Below, piece after piece: positions 51,802 through 62,600 of a stretch of 64,000 nt of DNA (the first letter of the stretch is position 1; each line of letters starts with the position of its first letter). The notes under the pieces are model-generated. The model was not told the DNA's origin, did not search any database, and worked only from the letters and a program-made list of their open reading frames with translations. Position numbers and translations under genes: made by a program. Source of the stretch: RUG14300 sp964561145 (GTDB taxonomy: Bacteria > Bacillota > Clostridia > Christensenellales > CAG-1252); NCBI GenBank assembly GCA_964561145.1, contig CAZLNZ010000011.1:15889-79888 (forward strand), in the 5' to 3' direction.

Positions 51802-54105
51802 TTAAAAGGAGCTTTGCCATTTACCCGTGGCGTAGTTATAGTAAAGCGTTGTACCGCTTGGCATATCAATATCCAGAGTTTTAGTTGCGTCACTGCCGAC
51901 ATTGAATATTATCATATTGTAACTGAGATCAACCTTTATCATATACCAACCATCGTGTCCGTCTACCTTTTCCATGACCTCTCCGGGCCAGTTCGTGTTC
52001 GAACCGCCCTTTGGCCAAGTATAAGCGTATACTTTTGCCCAGTTTGCGGAGTTGTAGAAGTAAACAGTGATATAGTCGGGACCGCTGTATACGTTGAAAT
52101 CGTCGGTCCATTCGTAGCCGTTAAAGTAGGGTTTTTCGTTGTCTATAACAAGGTTTGCGGTTTTATTGTTGCTGTTATTGACGCTATCGTTGAATATTAC
52201 CATATCGTAGTCACCCGATACCGTAACGGAATACCAACCGTCGTGTCCGTCCACCTTTGCCATCTTTACGCCGGGGAAAGCTTGGTTATAAAGTTTTCCG
52301 TCGTATTTTGCCCAAGCATAAGCGGATACGCTACTCCAATTCTTATAATTGTAGAAGTAAACTGTCCTATCTTCGTAAACGGGACGATCAAATGTGTTAA
52401 AGCCGTCAGTCCATTCGTAGCCATTAAAGTATGGCTTTTCGCTGTCTATAATAAGGTCATCGGTTTGCTTATCGCTCGAGCCGTTGTTGAATATGATATT
52501 GCTGAAGGAACCCGAGACGGTGAGGGAATACCAACCGTCATGTCCGTCCACCTTTGTCATCTTTACACCGGGCCAAGCGGCGTTGTTTACAGCATCTGAA
52601 ATCCAAGAATAAGCGGATACGCTACTCCAGTTTCCGTAGTTATAGAAATACACGACTCTATTGTCATAGACAGGTGCTTCGGGCATTGTAACCCATACCG
52701 AGTGACCACCGTCATCATATATCTTTGCATATACGGTATATTCGCCGTCATAGGGAGCAACGCCGTTAAAGCCGCAATCTGCTTCGTAATTGATATATTC
52801 TAAGCCATCGGTATTCTTAATAACAATGTAGTCGTTTGCGGATAATGTAAAGCTTCCGTAATATTCTGAAGTGACATTTGAAGCTTCGGGGGTTTTATTC
52901 TCTTTCAAACCGATAACTTGACTTCCGTTTATCGTAACGGTTACAAAGGAACTCGGCGTAATATCGATAGGATATTCCGTCAACCACTTTCCGTCTTTGT
53001 AGTAAGGAGATGCTTTATCGAAGGCTATCTTATCTGTCTTTGTACCGTTATCCAACACAATAGCGGTGGTAAGCTCGTTAATATTTGCCTTGAACCAGTT
53101 TTCTTTGCCACTCACCTTAGAGAAGCTTATACCCTCCTCTAATAGGTTGTCACCCTGATAAATGTCTAAAGACAGCTCCTCGCAGTTTTCCATATATACG
53201 AACACCGGTGTAGTCTTTACGACAACCTTCGTCCATTTTGCATATATGGTGGTAGGAGCGGTTACGTTAAATTTACTGTTCTTCGAGGTAAATCCTGCCT
53301 CGATAAGGCAATAAGAGTCAAAGTACCATCCGTCGAAGGTATATCCTACTCTTGTAGGATCCTCGGGACGAGAAACAGATCTTCCTTTTTCGGCTTCGAG
53401 AGTGAATGCTTTGGAGCCTTCATAATTGAGGTCGAAGGTAACTGTCCAAGCGCTATCAACAGGATAATCAGCCGATTCGTCAACAGTGACCTCAACGGAA
53501 TTGGTAGGATCGCTATCCTCATACCCCTCTTTTCTTGCAATTACGTACAAACTATAGGTTCCGGATGGGAAGTTATCGAGGCTTGCCTTTATTGCAACTG
53601 CTGCTTGAGAGTATTTTAATTCTATTTCCTTTGTTTCACCGTTCAAATTCAGTACTGCAATGTAAGTTACACCCTCGTCAACAGACTCTCTCCATTGTAG
53701 GGTGTTATTCTCGGAAACATATTTTAATTTTGTTGGAGCGTCTACTTTTCTTGAATAACCGAAATCCAATCTTGAACGGTCAGATTTTATATCGGGTTCG
53801 CCATAATCGTCTAGTGTAATGGCTCTCACCCATAGATAATTTACTTGACCGCTTTTTAAGCTTGATTGTATATTTTCATTACCCATATCGAGGTAGTTAT
53901 ACCAAGTAAAGAAACGAGAGGTCTCTTCATCGTTAAAGTAGACCAAATATCCGTCCGCACCCTCTACCTTTGACCAGCGGAAAACTCCGTTGTCGATGCA
54001 TAGATCTCTTGGGGAGGATAGCTCTTGCGTACAACCCGAGAAAATAATTCCCAGTGTTAAGATTATCAAGAGTATGCTTAGAAAAAATAATGTCTTTCTT
54101 TTCAT
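51802..54105 (-). CDS. Starch-binding lipoprotein with three CBM26-like modules
   Basis: The 767-residue product has a lipobox (IIFSGC, Cys near 25). Two FN3-like domains (about 30-215), a Flg_new/Listeria-Bacteroides repeat (VTFDLNYEGS ... GYTFDGWYFDS ... TIYAKWT, about 222-293), a beta-rich domain (296-380), and one of the recurring modules of about 90 residues (385-480, ending YAKIYDDGGHSVWV) follow. Three CBM26-like modules close the protein (485-767), each with FNGYEW or similar. There is no enzyme domain. It should hold starch on the cell surface near the amylase. It overlaps the upstream gene by 4 bases (ATGA). Confidence 0.88.
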   Translation of the reverse strand: MKRKTLFFLSILLIILTLGIIFSGCTQELSSPRDLCIDNGVFRWSKVEGADGYLVYFNDEETSRFFTWYNYLDMGNENIQSSLKSGQVNYLWVRAITLDDYGEPDIKSDRSRLDFGYSRKVDAPTKLKYVSENNTLQWRESVDEGVTYIAVLNLNGETKEIELKYSQAAVAIKASLDNFPSGTYSLYVIARKEGYEDSDPTNSVEVTVDESADYPVDSAWTVTFDLNYEGSKAFTLEAEKGRSVSRPEDPTRVGYTFDGWYFDSYCLIEAGFTSKNSKFNVTAPTTIYAKWTKVVVKTTPVFVYMENCEELSLDIYQGDNLLEEGISFSKVSGKENWFKANINELTTAIVLDNGTKTDKIAFDKASPYYKDGKWLTEYPIDITPSSFVTVTINGSQVIGLKENKTPEASNVTSEYYGSFTLSANDYIVIKNTDGLEYINYEADCGFNGVAPYDGEYTVYAKIYDDGGHSVWVTMPEAPVYDNRVVYFYNYGNWSSVSAYSWISDAVNNAAWPGVKMTKVDGHDGWYSLTVSGSFSNIIFNNGSSDKQTDDLIIDSEKPYFNGYEWTDGFNTFDRPVYEDRTVYFYNYKNWSSVSAYAWAKYDGKLYNQAFPGVKMAKVDGHDGWYSVTVSGDYDMVIFNDSVNNSNNKTANLVIDNEKPYFNGYEWTDDFNVYSGPDYITVYFYNSANWAKVYAYTWPKGGSNTNWPGEVMEKVDGHDGWYMIKVDLSYNMIIFNVGSDATKTLDIDMPSGTTLYYNYATGKWQSSF

Positions 54106-56729
54106 GCTTTATCACCCTCCTGTTGCCAATTTAATATCAATTGATTATTACTTAACGTCCAGACGTTGTTTACCGCATTCATTTTATCAACAATTTCGCT
54201 GGCTTCTGTAAATTGACAAGCGGTGCTTGTTACCGTTTTTCCGTCAAGTACGATTTTATTATATTGAGTGCCAACTGCCAATCCTGCCTCTAAAGTCTTG
54301 CCATTAACTTCCATTGAGCGATAATAACAGTCGTTTACCATATTGTTGAAACCGGCAATTCCGCCTATTGTTAGCGGTGCGCTGTTTATGAGGTTTGAAG
54401 AAACGCCCGGGGTTGCCGTTTTCCATTCGTTGTTAATCATGAAACACAATCTTCCCGATGAGAAGGAGGATTTTATATCATCGGTTTTATTCCACTCTGT
54501 TCCTTCGGGACTATATCTTGTAAAGATAACGCCGATTAGGTCCTCCGCTTTTACACTCATATCGGCATAATAATAGGTTTTTGTTCCGACCTTTGTTGTG
54601 CTCATCCTGATTCCCGGCCATGCAGGTTTTTCTGTTTTTGACCAATAGTAAAGATAAAAAACAGCATTATCGTTCGATGCCCAAGATGCTCCGGAGATAT
54701 CCAAGAACACCCTAGAGGAATAAAGGAGAGAAACATCTGTTGATATGTTCCCAGCGTTGTAGCAGTTTACAACGCCCAAGTCTTCTTCTTTTTCATGATA
54801 AGCATAGTTATCTCCGACAATTCCGCCGATTCCGTTGGCACCGTGAATCGTTCCGAGGTTATAGCAGGATTTGATTTCTGCATTGGCATAACTCATTTTG
54901 CCAACCTCGTTTATTCCGTCACCGCCGTTTTTGCCTGCGATTCCACCGCCATAGCTGGTTACGGAAACATCGCCTTTGTTATAGCAAAGGGTTACGGAGC
55001 TTTCAAATTGTAAGCCGTTATCGTATATATTGTAGTTATATCCTACAATACCGCCGGCATAGATGTTGGCTGAGATATCACCCTCGTTTCCGCATTTTGT
55101 GATAATTCCGCTATTTCTTGCAGCTATACCGCCTAATGTTTTGTTTCCCTCGATTTTTGCAAGGTTGATACAACCCTCGATAGTGCCTCCGTTAAAGATA
55201 GCAATACCGCCCGCTTCGTTAGCCCCGTAAATTGTTGTATCGGCACCAACAGAGCAGTTCTTAATAGTGCCCTTGTTTATTGAAACTAGAGCACTTGCAC
55301 CATCCTTTACTGCGTAAATACTAGAAGAAACAACGGTTACGTTTTCAATTAAGCCTCTGTTCGTATAGGCTAAAATGGAACACTCACCGCCCTTTTCGTG
55401 AAGATTACCGTCATTGGTCCTAACAGTCCAAGTACGCCAATTTGCATCGGCAATAACGAGGTTTTTGATAACGGCGGTTTTGGCAATGGAGTCAAAAATA
55501 GAGGAATAACCGTCTCTATAGTAGACTACCGAGTTAACCAAGGAATAACCGTTGCCGTCTAAAACTCCCGAGAAGGAGCCAATGTTATAGAAATTGGAGA
55601 AAATTTCATCGTCCTTAGGAGTTGCCATCTCTAAAACGATATCGTTTACAAGCTTATAGTGCATAGACTTATTAACGCTCTCATAATAGTCTATGTATCT
55701 CATTTCAGAGGGAGAGGATATAAGGAAGGGGTTTTCTTCGCTTCCGTCGCCCTTTTCGCTTGCAAAGTACTCAACTTCGGCTTCGTCGCTGTTTTCAATT
55801 GAGAGGTCGGGATTTCCTGCCCATACCCCTTTAACAAGGAACTTGTTCGAGCGGTCGCTAGATAACTCCGTAATAGAGGTTATCGTATTGTTAACGTCCT
55901 TTAAATAATATACGGTAGCACCCAATACTTCCTCGAAGCTAAGCTCTGCACCTGTCATTTTTATATTTTTAGGAGAGGGATAATGAACCGTTGAGGTTGT
56001 AGCATTGTAGATTACCTCGACCTCTTTGCTGTTCAGTGCATAAACACCGTCACCGATGAATTGTACGGAAATTGTGCTGGTCTTATCTAGTTTAGAAAGG
56101 GAGAAAGAAGTTGCATCGCCCTCTAAAAGAGTTTCCTCACCGTTAACCTTTACTGATACGTTTTTAGCAACGGATTGAGCACTCCAAAACAGTTCGCCGT
56201 TATTTACGTCTAGAGAAGGATAAACTATTGGTTGACCTACATAAGTATAAGTGATTATATCTGACCAGTCGGTTTTAGTCTCTCCGTTTATAGCTCTAAT
56301 CTTTGTTCTGAATACTCCGTCTACGGGAAGATTTTCCAAATCCAAAAGGCTATACGATGTGAGTCTGCGGTTTTCAATAAGAATTCCGTTTATCTCCAGA
56401 TCATACCCCTTGGCACCGCTAACTTTTTTCCAACTCAATAAGCCTGCCTCCGATACGCTGATATTGGTAGGTACTGTTAATGTCGGATTTACCGGATCAA
56501 CCGGATCAACAGGATCAATCGGATCAACAGGATCAATCGGATCGACAGGATCTATCGGGTCGTTAGGCTTAGAGGGCTCGTTTGGTTTGCTCGGAAGCGT
56601 GGGGTCGTCAGGTCTGTATTGCCATAGACCGCCACCTTCTTCTCTGTTATCTTCGCTACATGCGGCTAGGGTTAAGGAAAGGCAGATAACGAAAATTAAA
56701 ATAACGATTAATAAATATCTTTTTTTCAT
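54102..56729 (-). CDS. GLUG-repeat lipoprotein with inserted CBM26-like domain
   Basis: The 875-residue product has a lipobox (LTLAAC, Cys near 24), a Pro/Asp linker made of DPIDPVDP repeats (about 43-82), FN3-like domains (85-330), then a long GLUG-type beta-helix (about 335-690) with repeats such as AGGIVGYN, GGIAARNSG and IKNCSVG. A domain near 690-785 (VFYLYYWSKTEKPAWPGIRM ... GVIFTRYS) interrupts the GLUG region and looks like a CBM26 relative. The GLUG pattern resumes after it (IGGIAGFN). GLUG repeats are found in cell-surface and adhesin-type proteins. It sits 15 bases after the amylase gene. Confidence 0.82.
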   Translation of the reverse strand: MKKRYLLIVILIFVICLSLTLAACSEDNREEGGGLWQYRPDDPTLPSKPNEPSKPNDPIDPVDPIDPVDPIDPVDPVDPVNPTLTVPTNISVSEAGLLSWKKVSGAKGYDLEINGILIENRRLTSYSLLDLENLPVDGVFRTKIRAINGETKTDWSDIITYTYVGQPIVYPSLDVNNGELFWSAQSVAKNVSVKVNGEETLLEGDATSFSLSKLDKTSTISVQFIGDGVYALNSKEVEVIYNATTSTVHYPSPKNIKMTGAELSFEEVLGATVYYLKDVNNTITSITELSSDRSNKFLVKGVWAGNPDLSIENSDEAEVEYFASEKGDGSEENPFLISSPSEMRYIDYYESVNKSMHYKLVNDIVLEMATPKDDEIFSNFYNIGSFSGVLDGNGYSLVNSVVYYRDGYSSIFDSIAKTAVIKNLVIADANWRTWTVRTNDGNLHEKGGECSILAYTNRGLIENVTVVSSSIYAVKDGASALVSINKGTIKNCSVGADTTIYGANEAGGIAIFNGGTIEGCINLAKIEGNKTLGGIAARNSGIITKCGNEGDISANIYAGGIVGYNYNIYDNGLQFESSVTLCYNKGDVSVTSYGGGIAGKNGGDGINEVGKMSYANAEIKSCYNLGTIHGANGIGGIVGDNYAYHEKEEDLGVVNCYNAGNISTDVSLLYSSRVFLDISGASWASNDNAVFYLYYWSKTEKPAWPGIRMSTTKVGTKTYYYADMSVKAEDLIGVIFTRYSPEGTEWNKTDDIKSSFSSGRLCFMINNEWKTATPGVSSNLINSAPLTIGGIAGFNNMVNDCYYRSMEVNGKTLEAGLAVGTQYNKIVLDGKTVTSTACQFTEASEIVDKMNAVNNVWTLSNNQLILNWQQEGDKA

Positions 56730-56744
56730 ATCCTGCTCCTTTTA

Positions 56745-59456
56745 TTATGAAATTTTTGCTACAACGGTTCCGCCTGCAGGTATGTAGTTTAGACTTGCTC
56801 CGTTTGAAGCACATACTAGGCTTGCGTTAGTGCCAAATACGCTTTGGGCGTTTTTGTATTCGCTAATGCCGAAGTTGCAGACTATCCAATAGGTTGTGCC
56901 CTTATAAGATCTTGTAAAGGAGAACATATCTCCGTTTCCTCCAAATGCTTTAAATGCGTAATCACCGTAACGTATTACATCGTCCTCGGATTTTAGTTTT
57001 GTCCATTTCATCACTTCGTTTAGGAAGGAATTCGAATCGGCAAGCTGTTCCTTTACGCCGGGGAGGGTTTTATTGTAGGAATCCCATTCGACATAATAGG
57101 TTTTATCGCCTGAAATGGAATAAGATGTTGTGTAATCGCTTCCCGATGCACTTGTCGTCCACTTAAAGGGCTGTCTATATTGACGGTCAACGTGAGGTGA
57201 ATTCTTTCCCTCACCGGTGCCGTAGTTACTACTCATTCCCAGCTCATCACCGTAATAAATCCAGCTTACGCCGGGAAGTGTCATATATGCGGCAATTGCG
57301 GTTAACGCTCTTTGCTTCATTTCGCTAGCGTTAGATGAGGTTATCGTTCCTGCAGTCCAGTCGGAGCCACTAAGGGAACCTGCCACGTTGTTTATTAATC
57401 TGGGGAGGTCATGATTGGAGGTAAACAGTGATCCTGAAACTTCTCCGCCATACTTCTTTTGGGTATTCAGTACACCTAAATAGCTCCAAGCACCGCTGTA
57501 TAATTTGTTGGTATTTGTGCCGGAGGGAAGAGAACCGTCTGAGGATGTTGTTGCTCCTGCAATACCTGCTGCGTATCCCATATGAGCGGCAACCTGTCCT
57601 ATATTGTAATACATATAGAAATCGAGCATACCGTCAAAGGACTCGTAGTAGGGGGCTACATTGTAAGCATGTCCGTCAAAGTTTTCACCTACCATATATA
57701 CATTGGAGTTGATCTTCTTAATCTCTCCGATTAACCAAGAGAAGAAGTTAAGGTTTTTGGTCAGGTTACTGCTGTAGTCGGTGTTAGTGGCAGTGTCGTA
57801 GTCCTTTATGATTATATCGCTTGATTGAGCGTCAACCTCATCTGCCATATAGATATGCTTAACTGCATCTATTCTGAAACCGTCTACGCCCTCGTTATCT
57901 CCGAGTAAGGTCATCCAGAATTCTGCAACACCGAGTATTGCATCTCTTGTCGGCTGATAGTCATAGTTTAATTCAGGCATACCCGAGGCAAACTTGGCAT
58001 AATAGGAATAATCGTATTCACTATATTGATACCAGCTTTCCGAGAGGTTTTCCGTGGTATGATTTCTCCAATGATAGAATGAACGATAGTCAATTCCGTC
58101 TTCGACCACCATTTTTGCCGATTTTTGGAACCAAACGTTATTAATGGAAGTGTGGTTTAGAACTAAGTCCATAATAACCTTCATTCCCTTTTCGTGGCAC
58201 TTTGACAACAATTCTTTGTAATCATCGAGAGTTCCGAACTTGGGATCTACGGCACAATAATCGATTATGTCATAGCCGTGATAGGAATCGGAATATTGAA
58301 TGGGTGTAAGCCACAAAACGTCAACATTGAGTTTCTCCAGATAGTCGAGATTTTCGATAATACCTCTAATATCGCCATAACCGTCTCCGTTAGAATCGGC
58401 AAATGATGCAACCATAATTTGATATCCTACGCCCGATACCGTATCAAATAGATCTGTAGGGTCGGGGGTTTTTCCGAGATTTACAGAACTATTGACATTT
58501 GATATCGAAACGTGTGTGCCGTCGTCATTTTCATAGGGGTTGGAGATTTCCCCTCTATCTGTCAGATTATATACAAAATCTCCGACATTATCTTGCGTTG
58601 CGAAAATGTGAATAGAACCGTTTTCTTCCCTTAAAACTTCGGATATTGTAAAATATTGGTTCCCACCGTCGGAAGTCCAGTGAGTTCCCGAATCCTTGCT
58701 GTCGTCATAGACAATCAAGAAACCGATTTCTGTATCCATATAGCGACTTTCGTCAAATATGTATTCATCCTTATAGTTGCTACCAAAGGAACCATCTTTC
58801 AAAAATTGTAGGGTTTCGGTTTCATCGTTTCCCGCTTTATCGTAGAACTGAGTCATATCGATATCGCATACCGCACCACCGATAGAGTCTATTGCAACCT
58901 TTCCGTCGGCGTCGAGATTCCAATTGAATGTTCTTCCGGTGTATGCCTTAGGCCATACCCACAAGCTCATTTTTGCGTATTGTTCGGGATCATTGTCAAA
59001 GCGGATATAGTGAATGTAAAGGTGTCCGTTCTTACTGGTTTCGGCAAGGTTAGCTTCATAATCGGCAATATCCGTATCGTTTGTCGACTTTATCCAGTTT
59101 GCATACAAAACGAGGTTTTTCTCGGGCATCACGTCGAACTCAAACTTGTTTTGATAAGTTCCGTAATCGGTATACCAGCCACCGAATTCATATCCTATCA
59201 TTTTGGGTGCTTCGGGAGCACTGATAGCCTTTCCTGCCTCTATCCCCGATTGTGTGGCAACCTGTGTTGCCTTGTCACCAGTGTAGTAATAGATATTATA
59301 TTTCGCTACGCTGTCCGACGAGTTGTTTCCTGAGGGATCGTTAGGATTATCCGATGGATTGGGATTAATAATATCACCGCCTCCGGAACAAGCCGTAATC
59401 AGTAGTGTGCTCGCAATCAATATCACTACAAGAATAGTTAAAAGGATTTTCTTCAT
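56745..59456 (-). CDS. Lipoprotein alpha-amylase (GH13) with CBM41-like region
   Basis: The 903-residue product has a lipobox (LLITAC, Cys near 23), a Flg_new repeat (about 52-122) and a CBM41/PUD-like region (HLYIHYIRFDNDPEQYAKMS, then LWVWP; about 145-330). The GH13 barrel (about 345-800) shows DLVLNHTS, the nucleophile in GFRIDAVKH (near 529), the acid-base Glu in VGENFD (near 589) and TSNHD (near 680). A C-terminal beta-domain follows. It would cut alpha-1,4 links of starch at the cell surface. It heads the eight-gene operon. A LacI-type dyad lies in its leader. Confidence 0.93.
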   Translation of the reverse strand: MKKILLTILVVILIASTLLITACSGGGDIINPNPSDNPNDPSGNNSSDSVAKYNIYYYTGDKATQVATQSGIEAGKAISAPEAPKMIGYEFGGWYTDYGTYQNKFEFDVMPEKNLVLYANWIKSTNDTDIADYEANLAETSKNGHLYIHYIRFDNDPEQYAKMSLWVWPKAYTGRTFNWNLDADGKVAIDSIGGAVCDIDMTQFYDKAGNDETETLQFLKDGSFGSNYKDEYIFDESRYMDTEIGFLIVYDDSKDSGTHWTSDGGNQYFTISEVLREENGSIHIFATQDNVGDFVYNLTDRGEISNPYENDDGTHVSISNVNSSVNLGKTPDPTDLFDTVSGVGYQIMVASFADSNGDGYGDIRGIIENLDYLEKLNVDVLWLTPIQYSDSYHGYDIIDYCAVDPKFGTLDDYKELLSKCHEKGMKVIMDLVLNHTSINNVWFQKSAKMVVEDGIDYRSFYHWRNHTTENLSESWYQYSEYDYSYYAKFASGMPELNYDYQPTRDAILGVAEFWMTLLGDNEGVDGFRIDAVKHIYMADEVDAQSSDIIIKDYDTATNTDYSSNLTKNLNFFSWLIGEIKKINSNVYMVGENFDGHAYNVAPYYESFDGMLDFYMYYNIGQVAAHMGYAAGIAGATTSSDGSLPSGTNTNKLYSGAWSYLGVLNTQKKYGGEVSGSLFTSNHDLPRLINNVAGSLSGSDWTAGTITSSNASEMKQRALTAIAAYMTLPGVSWIYYGDELGMSSNYGTGEGKNSPHVDRQYRQPFKWTTSASGSDYTTSYSISGDKTYYVEWDSYNKTLPGVKEQLADSNSFLNEVMKWTKLKSEDDVIRYGDYAFKAFGGNGDMFSFTRSYKGTTYWIVCNFGISEYKNAQSVFGTNASLVCASNGASLNYIPAGGTVVAKIS

Positions 59457-59505
59457 TGCAAGATTTTCTCCGTTAATTATTTCAAGTTAAGTATGTTTAA
59501 CATCC

Positions 59506-59519
59506 TTGCAAACGTTCAG
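59506..59519. promoter_or_regulatory. Possible LacI-family (MalR/CcpA-like) operator before the amylase gene
   Basis: TTGCAAACGTTCAG resembles the GCAAACGTTTGC dyads bound by MalR and related LacI-family regulators. It lies 50-63 bases upstream of the amylase ATG. A related half-site (CTTGCGAATGTTT on the minus strand) lies near 59552-59564. Confidence 0.4.
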
Positions 59520-59619
59520 TATCATATTTTTTTTCGATGGTCTCTTGATAAACATTCGCAAGATTTGTGTGATTATCCAAATAAATAATGCGTTTAATAA
59601 AGTAATTTGGATTTGTAAC

Positions 59620-59659
59620 TAACAAAAATAGAGGGGATAAGAGATATGATCTCTTATCC
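59620..59659 (-). terminator. Terminator of the 1386-residue lipoprotein gene
   Basis: GGATAAGAGAT-ATG-ATCTCTTATCC is a perfect 11-bp stem; on the minus strand it leads to CCCTCTATTTTTG. It separates this gene from the amylase operon. Confidence 0.85.
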
Positions 59660-59669
59660 TCACTTGTTT

Positions 59670-62600
59670 TTAAGCTACATCGAAACCGTCCTGCCAATTA
59701 TTTGTAACCTGGTTATAATAAAGCGTGGTTCCACCGGGTAATACTATGTTTTCTGTTTGGTTTCCTGTTCCGCCATTTCCGTTATTGAATATTATTTTAG
59801 TGCAATTGACTTTGATTTCAACTTCAAACCAATTGTCTTTGCCATCAACCGCTTTCATTTGTGCACCTGGCCACGAAGGATCTCCGTTACTGCCATCAGC
59901 CCAAGAATACGCGTACACATTTGACCAGCTTGATTCGGATTTGTGGAAATAAACCGTTATAGTTGCAGGTCCCTCGTAAACATTAAAACCGTCCGTCCAG
60001 TCATAACCATTATAATATGGATTAGAATAGTCAATGACAAGATCGCCTGTCTGGCTTGAACCATCATTGAATATTATATTTACGTAACTATTGTTCTCAA
60101 ATGTGATGGAATACCAACCGTCTTGATCTTCAACTTTAGACATTTCAACTCCTGACCACTTAGCGTTGCTTCCGGAACCATTCCATGCATATGCTTTGAC
60201 GACTGACCATCCATTATGGTTGTAGTAATAAATCGTAGCTCTATTATCTTCACCAGGAACATCGGGACTATCAGGATTAACCGGATCAACAGGGTCTACA
60301 ACTTCTGCGGGAACTGCTACCCAAACAGAGTCTCCGCCGTCTAAGTATTTCTTAGCGTAGAATGTATGATCTCCTGCAACTGTTGCGGTACCTGTAAAGC
60401 ATTGAGTACCATCATCTTTCCATTCATAATTTTTGAACTCAAATCCATCGGAGTCAATGATTTTAACAACATCATCTTTTTCCAATGTAACTGTTCCAGT
60501 GTATTGTACTGTTACATTAGCGTTGTCCGATTCCGATAAAGACATCTCTACTGCAGTCATTTCGTCGTTGTTTACGATTATTTTAATAATGTAAACATAA
60601 GTATTGAAGCCATCTGTCCAGTTGTGATTGTTGTAATATGGATTTTCAGCATCGATTGAAAGATTGCCTGTTTTCTTATCGTCGGCATTGCTGTTGAAGA
60701 TGATGTAATCGTTAGCACTAATAATTTCAGTGCTAAACCAGCCGTCTTGATCTTCAACCGCAGTCATTACAGCACCGGGCCAAGCAGGATCTCCGTCACT
60801 ACCGTCAGCCCAAGCATAAGCGTAAACTGTTTCCCAATTATTTTCATTGTAGTAGTAAACAGTGATTTTATCGACAGGAACATCGGGATTATCAGGGGTA
60901 TCAGGATTGTCGGGATCAACTTGAGCTTCTGGTTGAGTTACCCAAATTGCATGCCCATCTGCATATTTCTTAACATAGATAGTATGCTCGCCTGCTACAA
61001 GAGCTGTGCCTTTGAAGGTGCAGTTATCTTGATAGTTAGCATAAGTGTTGTCGTAATTATCAAAAATGGAAATTTCATCACCGATTTCGAGGGTTATCTT
61101 TCCCATATATTGAACTGTAACGCCTTCTTCGGTGCATTCGGCGATTTCCATTATAACGGCGTTATCCCCTACAACGATTTTGATTTCATACTCTAATGAA
61201 GCATAGATACCTTCATTGGAAACATAGAAGTCATAATAACCGTCTTTTCCGGCAGTACCCTGGAAGGGGCTAACCTCTTTGTAAATAGTATATGCAACAC
61301 CATCAACGAGGACGGATACAACATCGTTAGCCTTTAATTCAATACCAATGAGCATATACTCGAGGCTAGATGTTTCCGTATTTAAGTCAAATTCGATTTC
61401 ATTTTCGCCAACTACGAGCTTGACAACACTGCCTTCCTCAATAGTAGGAACTTTAGATGCCTCTTCAACCTTACAGTTCCAAATGCCTTCGTTAGAAATG
61501 TAGTAGTTATACTTTCCTGCTGCCTCAATGGTACCGTTATGGGCTGCGGTGTCTTTATACTTGGCGAAAGCAACACCGTCAACCGTGACAACAACTACAT
61601 CACCCTCGTTATGTTCAACACCGACAACCATAAACTCAACAGCGTCTGCTTCTTCATTGAGAGTAAGAGCAATCTCGTTTTCACCAACTACGAGCTTAAC
61701 AACACTTTCAGCGGTAAGTGTGGGGACGGAAGGAGTGGGATCAACTTGAGCTTCTGGTTGAGTTACCCAAATTGCATGACCATCTGCATATTTCTTAACA
61801 TAGATTGTATGTTCGCCTGCTACAAGAGCAGTGCCTTTGAATGTGCAGTTATCTTGATAGTTAGCATAAGTGTTGTCGTAATTATCAAAAATGGAAATTT
61901 CATCACCGATTTCGAGGGTTATCTTTCCCATATATTGAACTGTAACGCCTTCTTCGGTGCATTCGGCGATTTCCATTATAACGGCGTTATCCCCTACAAC
62001 GATTTTGATTTCATACTCTAATGAAGCATAGATACCTTCATTGGAAACATAGAAGTCATAATAACCGTCTTTTCCGGCAGTACCCTGGAAGGGGCTAACC
62101 TCTTTGTAAATAGTATATGCAACACCATCAACGAGGACGGATACAACATCGTTAGCCTTTAATTCAATACCAATGAGCATATACTCGAGGCTAGATGCTT
62201 CCATATTTAAGTCAAATTCGATTTCATTTTCGCCAACTACGAGTTTAACAACACTTTCAGCAGTAATAGTGGGAACGGAAGGAGTGTCCGGATTGATAGG
62301 AGTTTCTTGAACCTTTTCGACCCAAATCCCTGCACTTTCTACATAAAAGTTATACTTTCCGTCCTCTTCGGCTGTACCATTAAAACCACAATCTTTGTAG
62401 TTTGAAAAAGCAATACCATTGACCGTGATTGAAACGACGTCGTTAGCTTTCAGTTCAACATTTTCAATATAAAACTCTACAGCTCCGCTTAGTGAACTTG
62501 GATTGCAGTTTAATGTGTAAGAAACGTCACCAACAGAAAGCATTACAACACTATTTTCCGTGAATTCGGGTGCGTCGGGATTAACAGGAGCACTGGGAAC

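Noticed and set aside
51814..52599. 261-codon plus-strand frame opposite the CBM26 lipoprotein
   Set aside because: It follows the repeat structure of the real gene on the other strand, as expected of a shadow of the repeated modules.
56460..56600. Tandem GGATCAAC-type DNA repeats as a possible regulatory satellite
   Set aside because: They encode the DPIDPVDP linker in frame in the GLUG lipoprotein, which explains them.
61539..62021. 160-codon and 149-codon plus-strand frames opposite the giant lipoprotein
   Set aside because: The two share the same C-terminal sequence because they lie opposite the 825-bp internal duplication; they are shadows.
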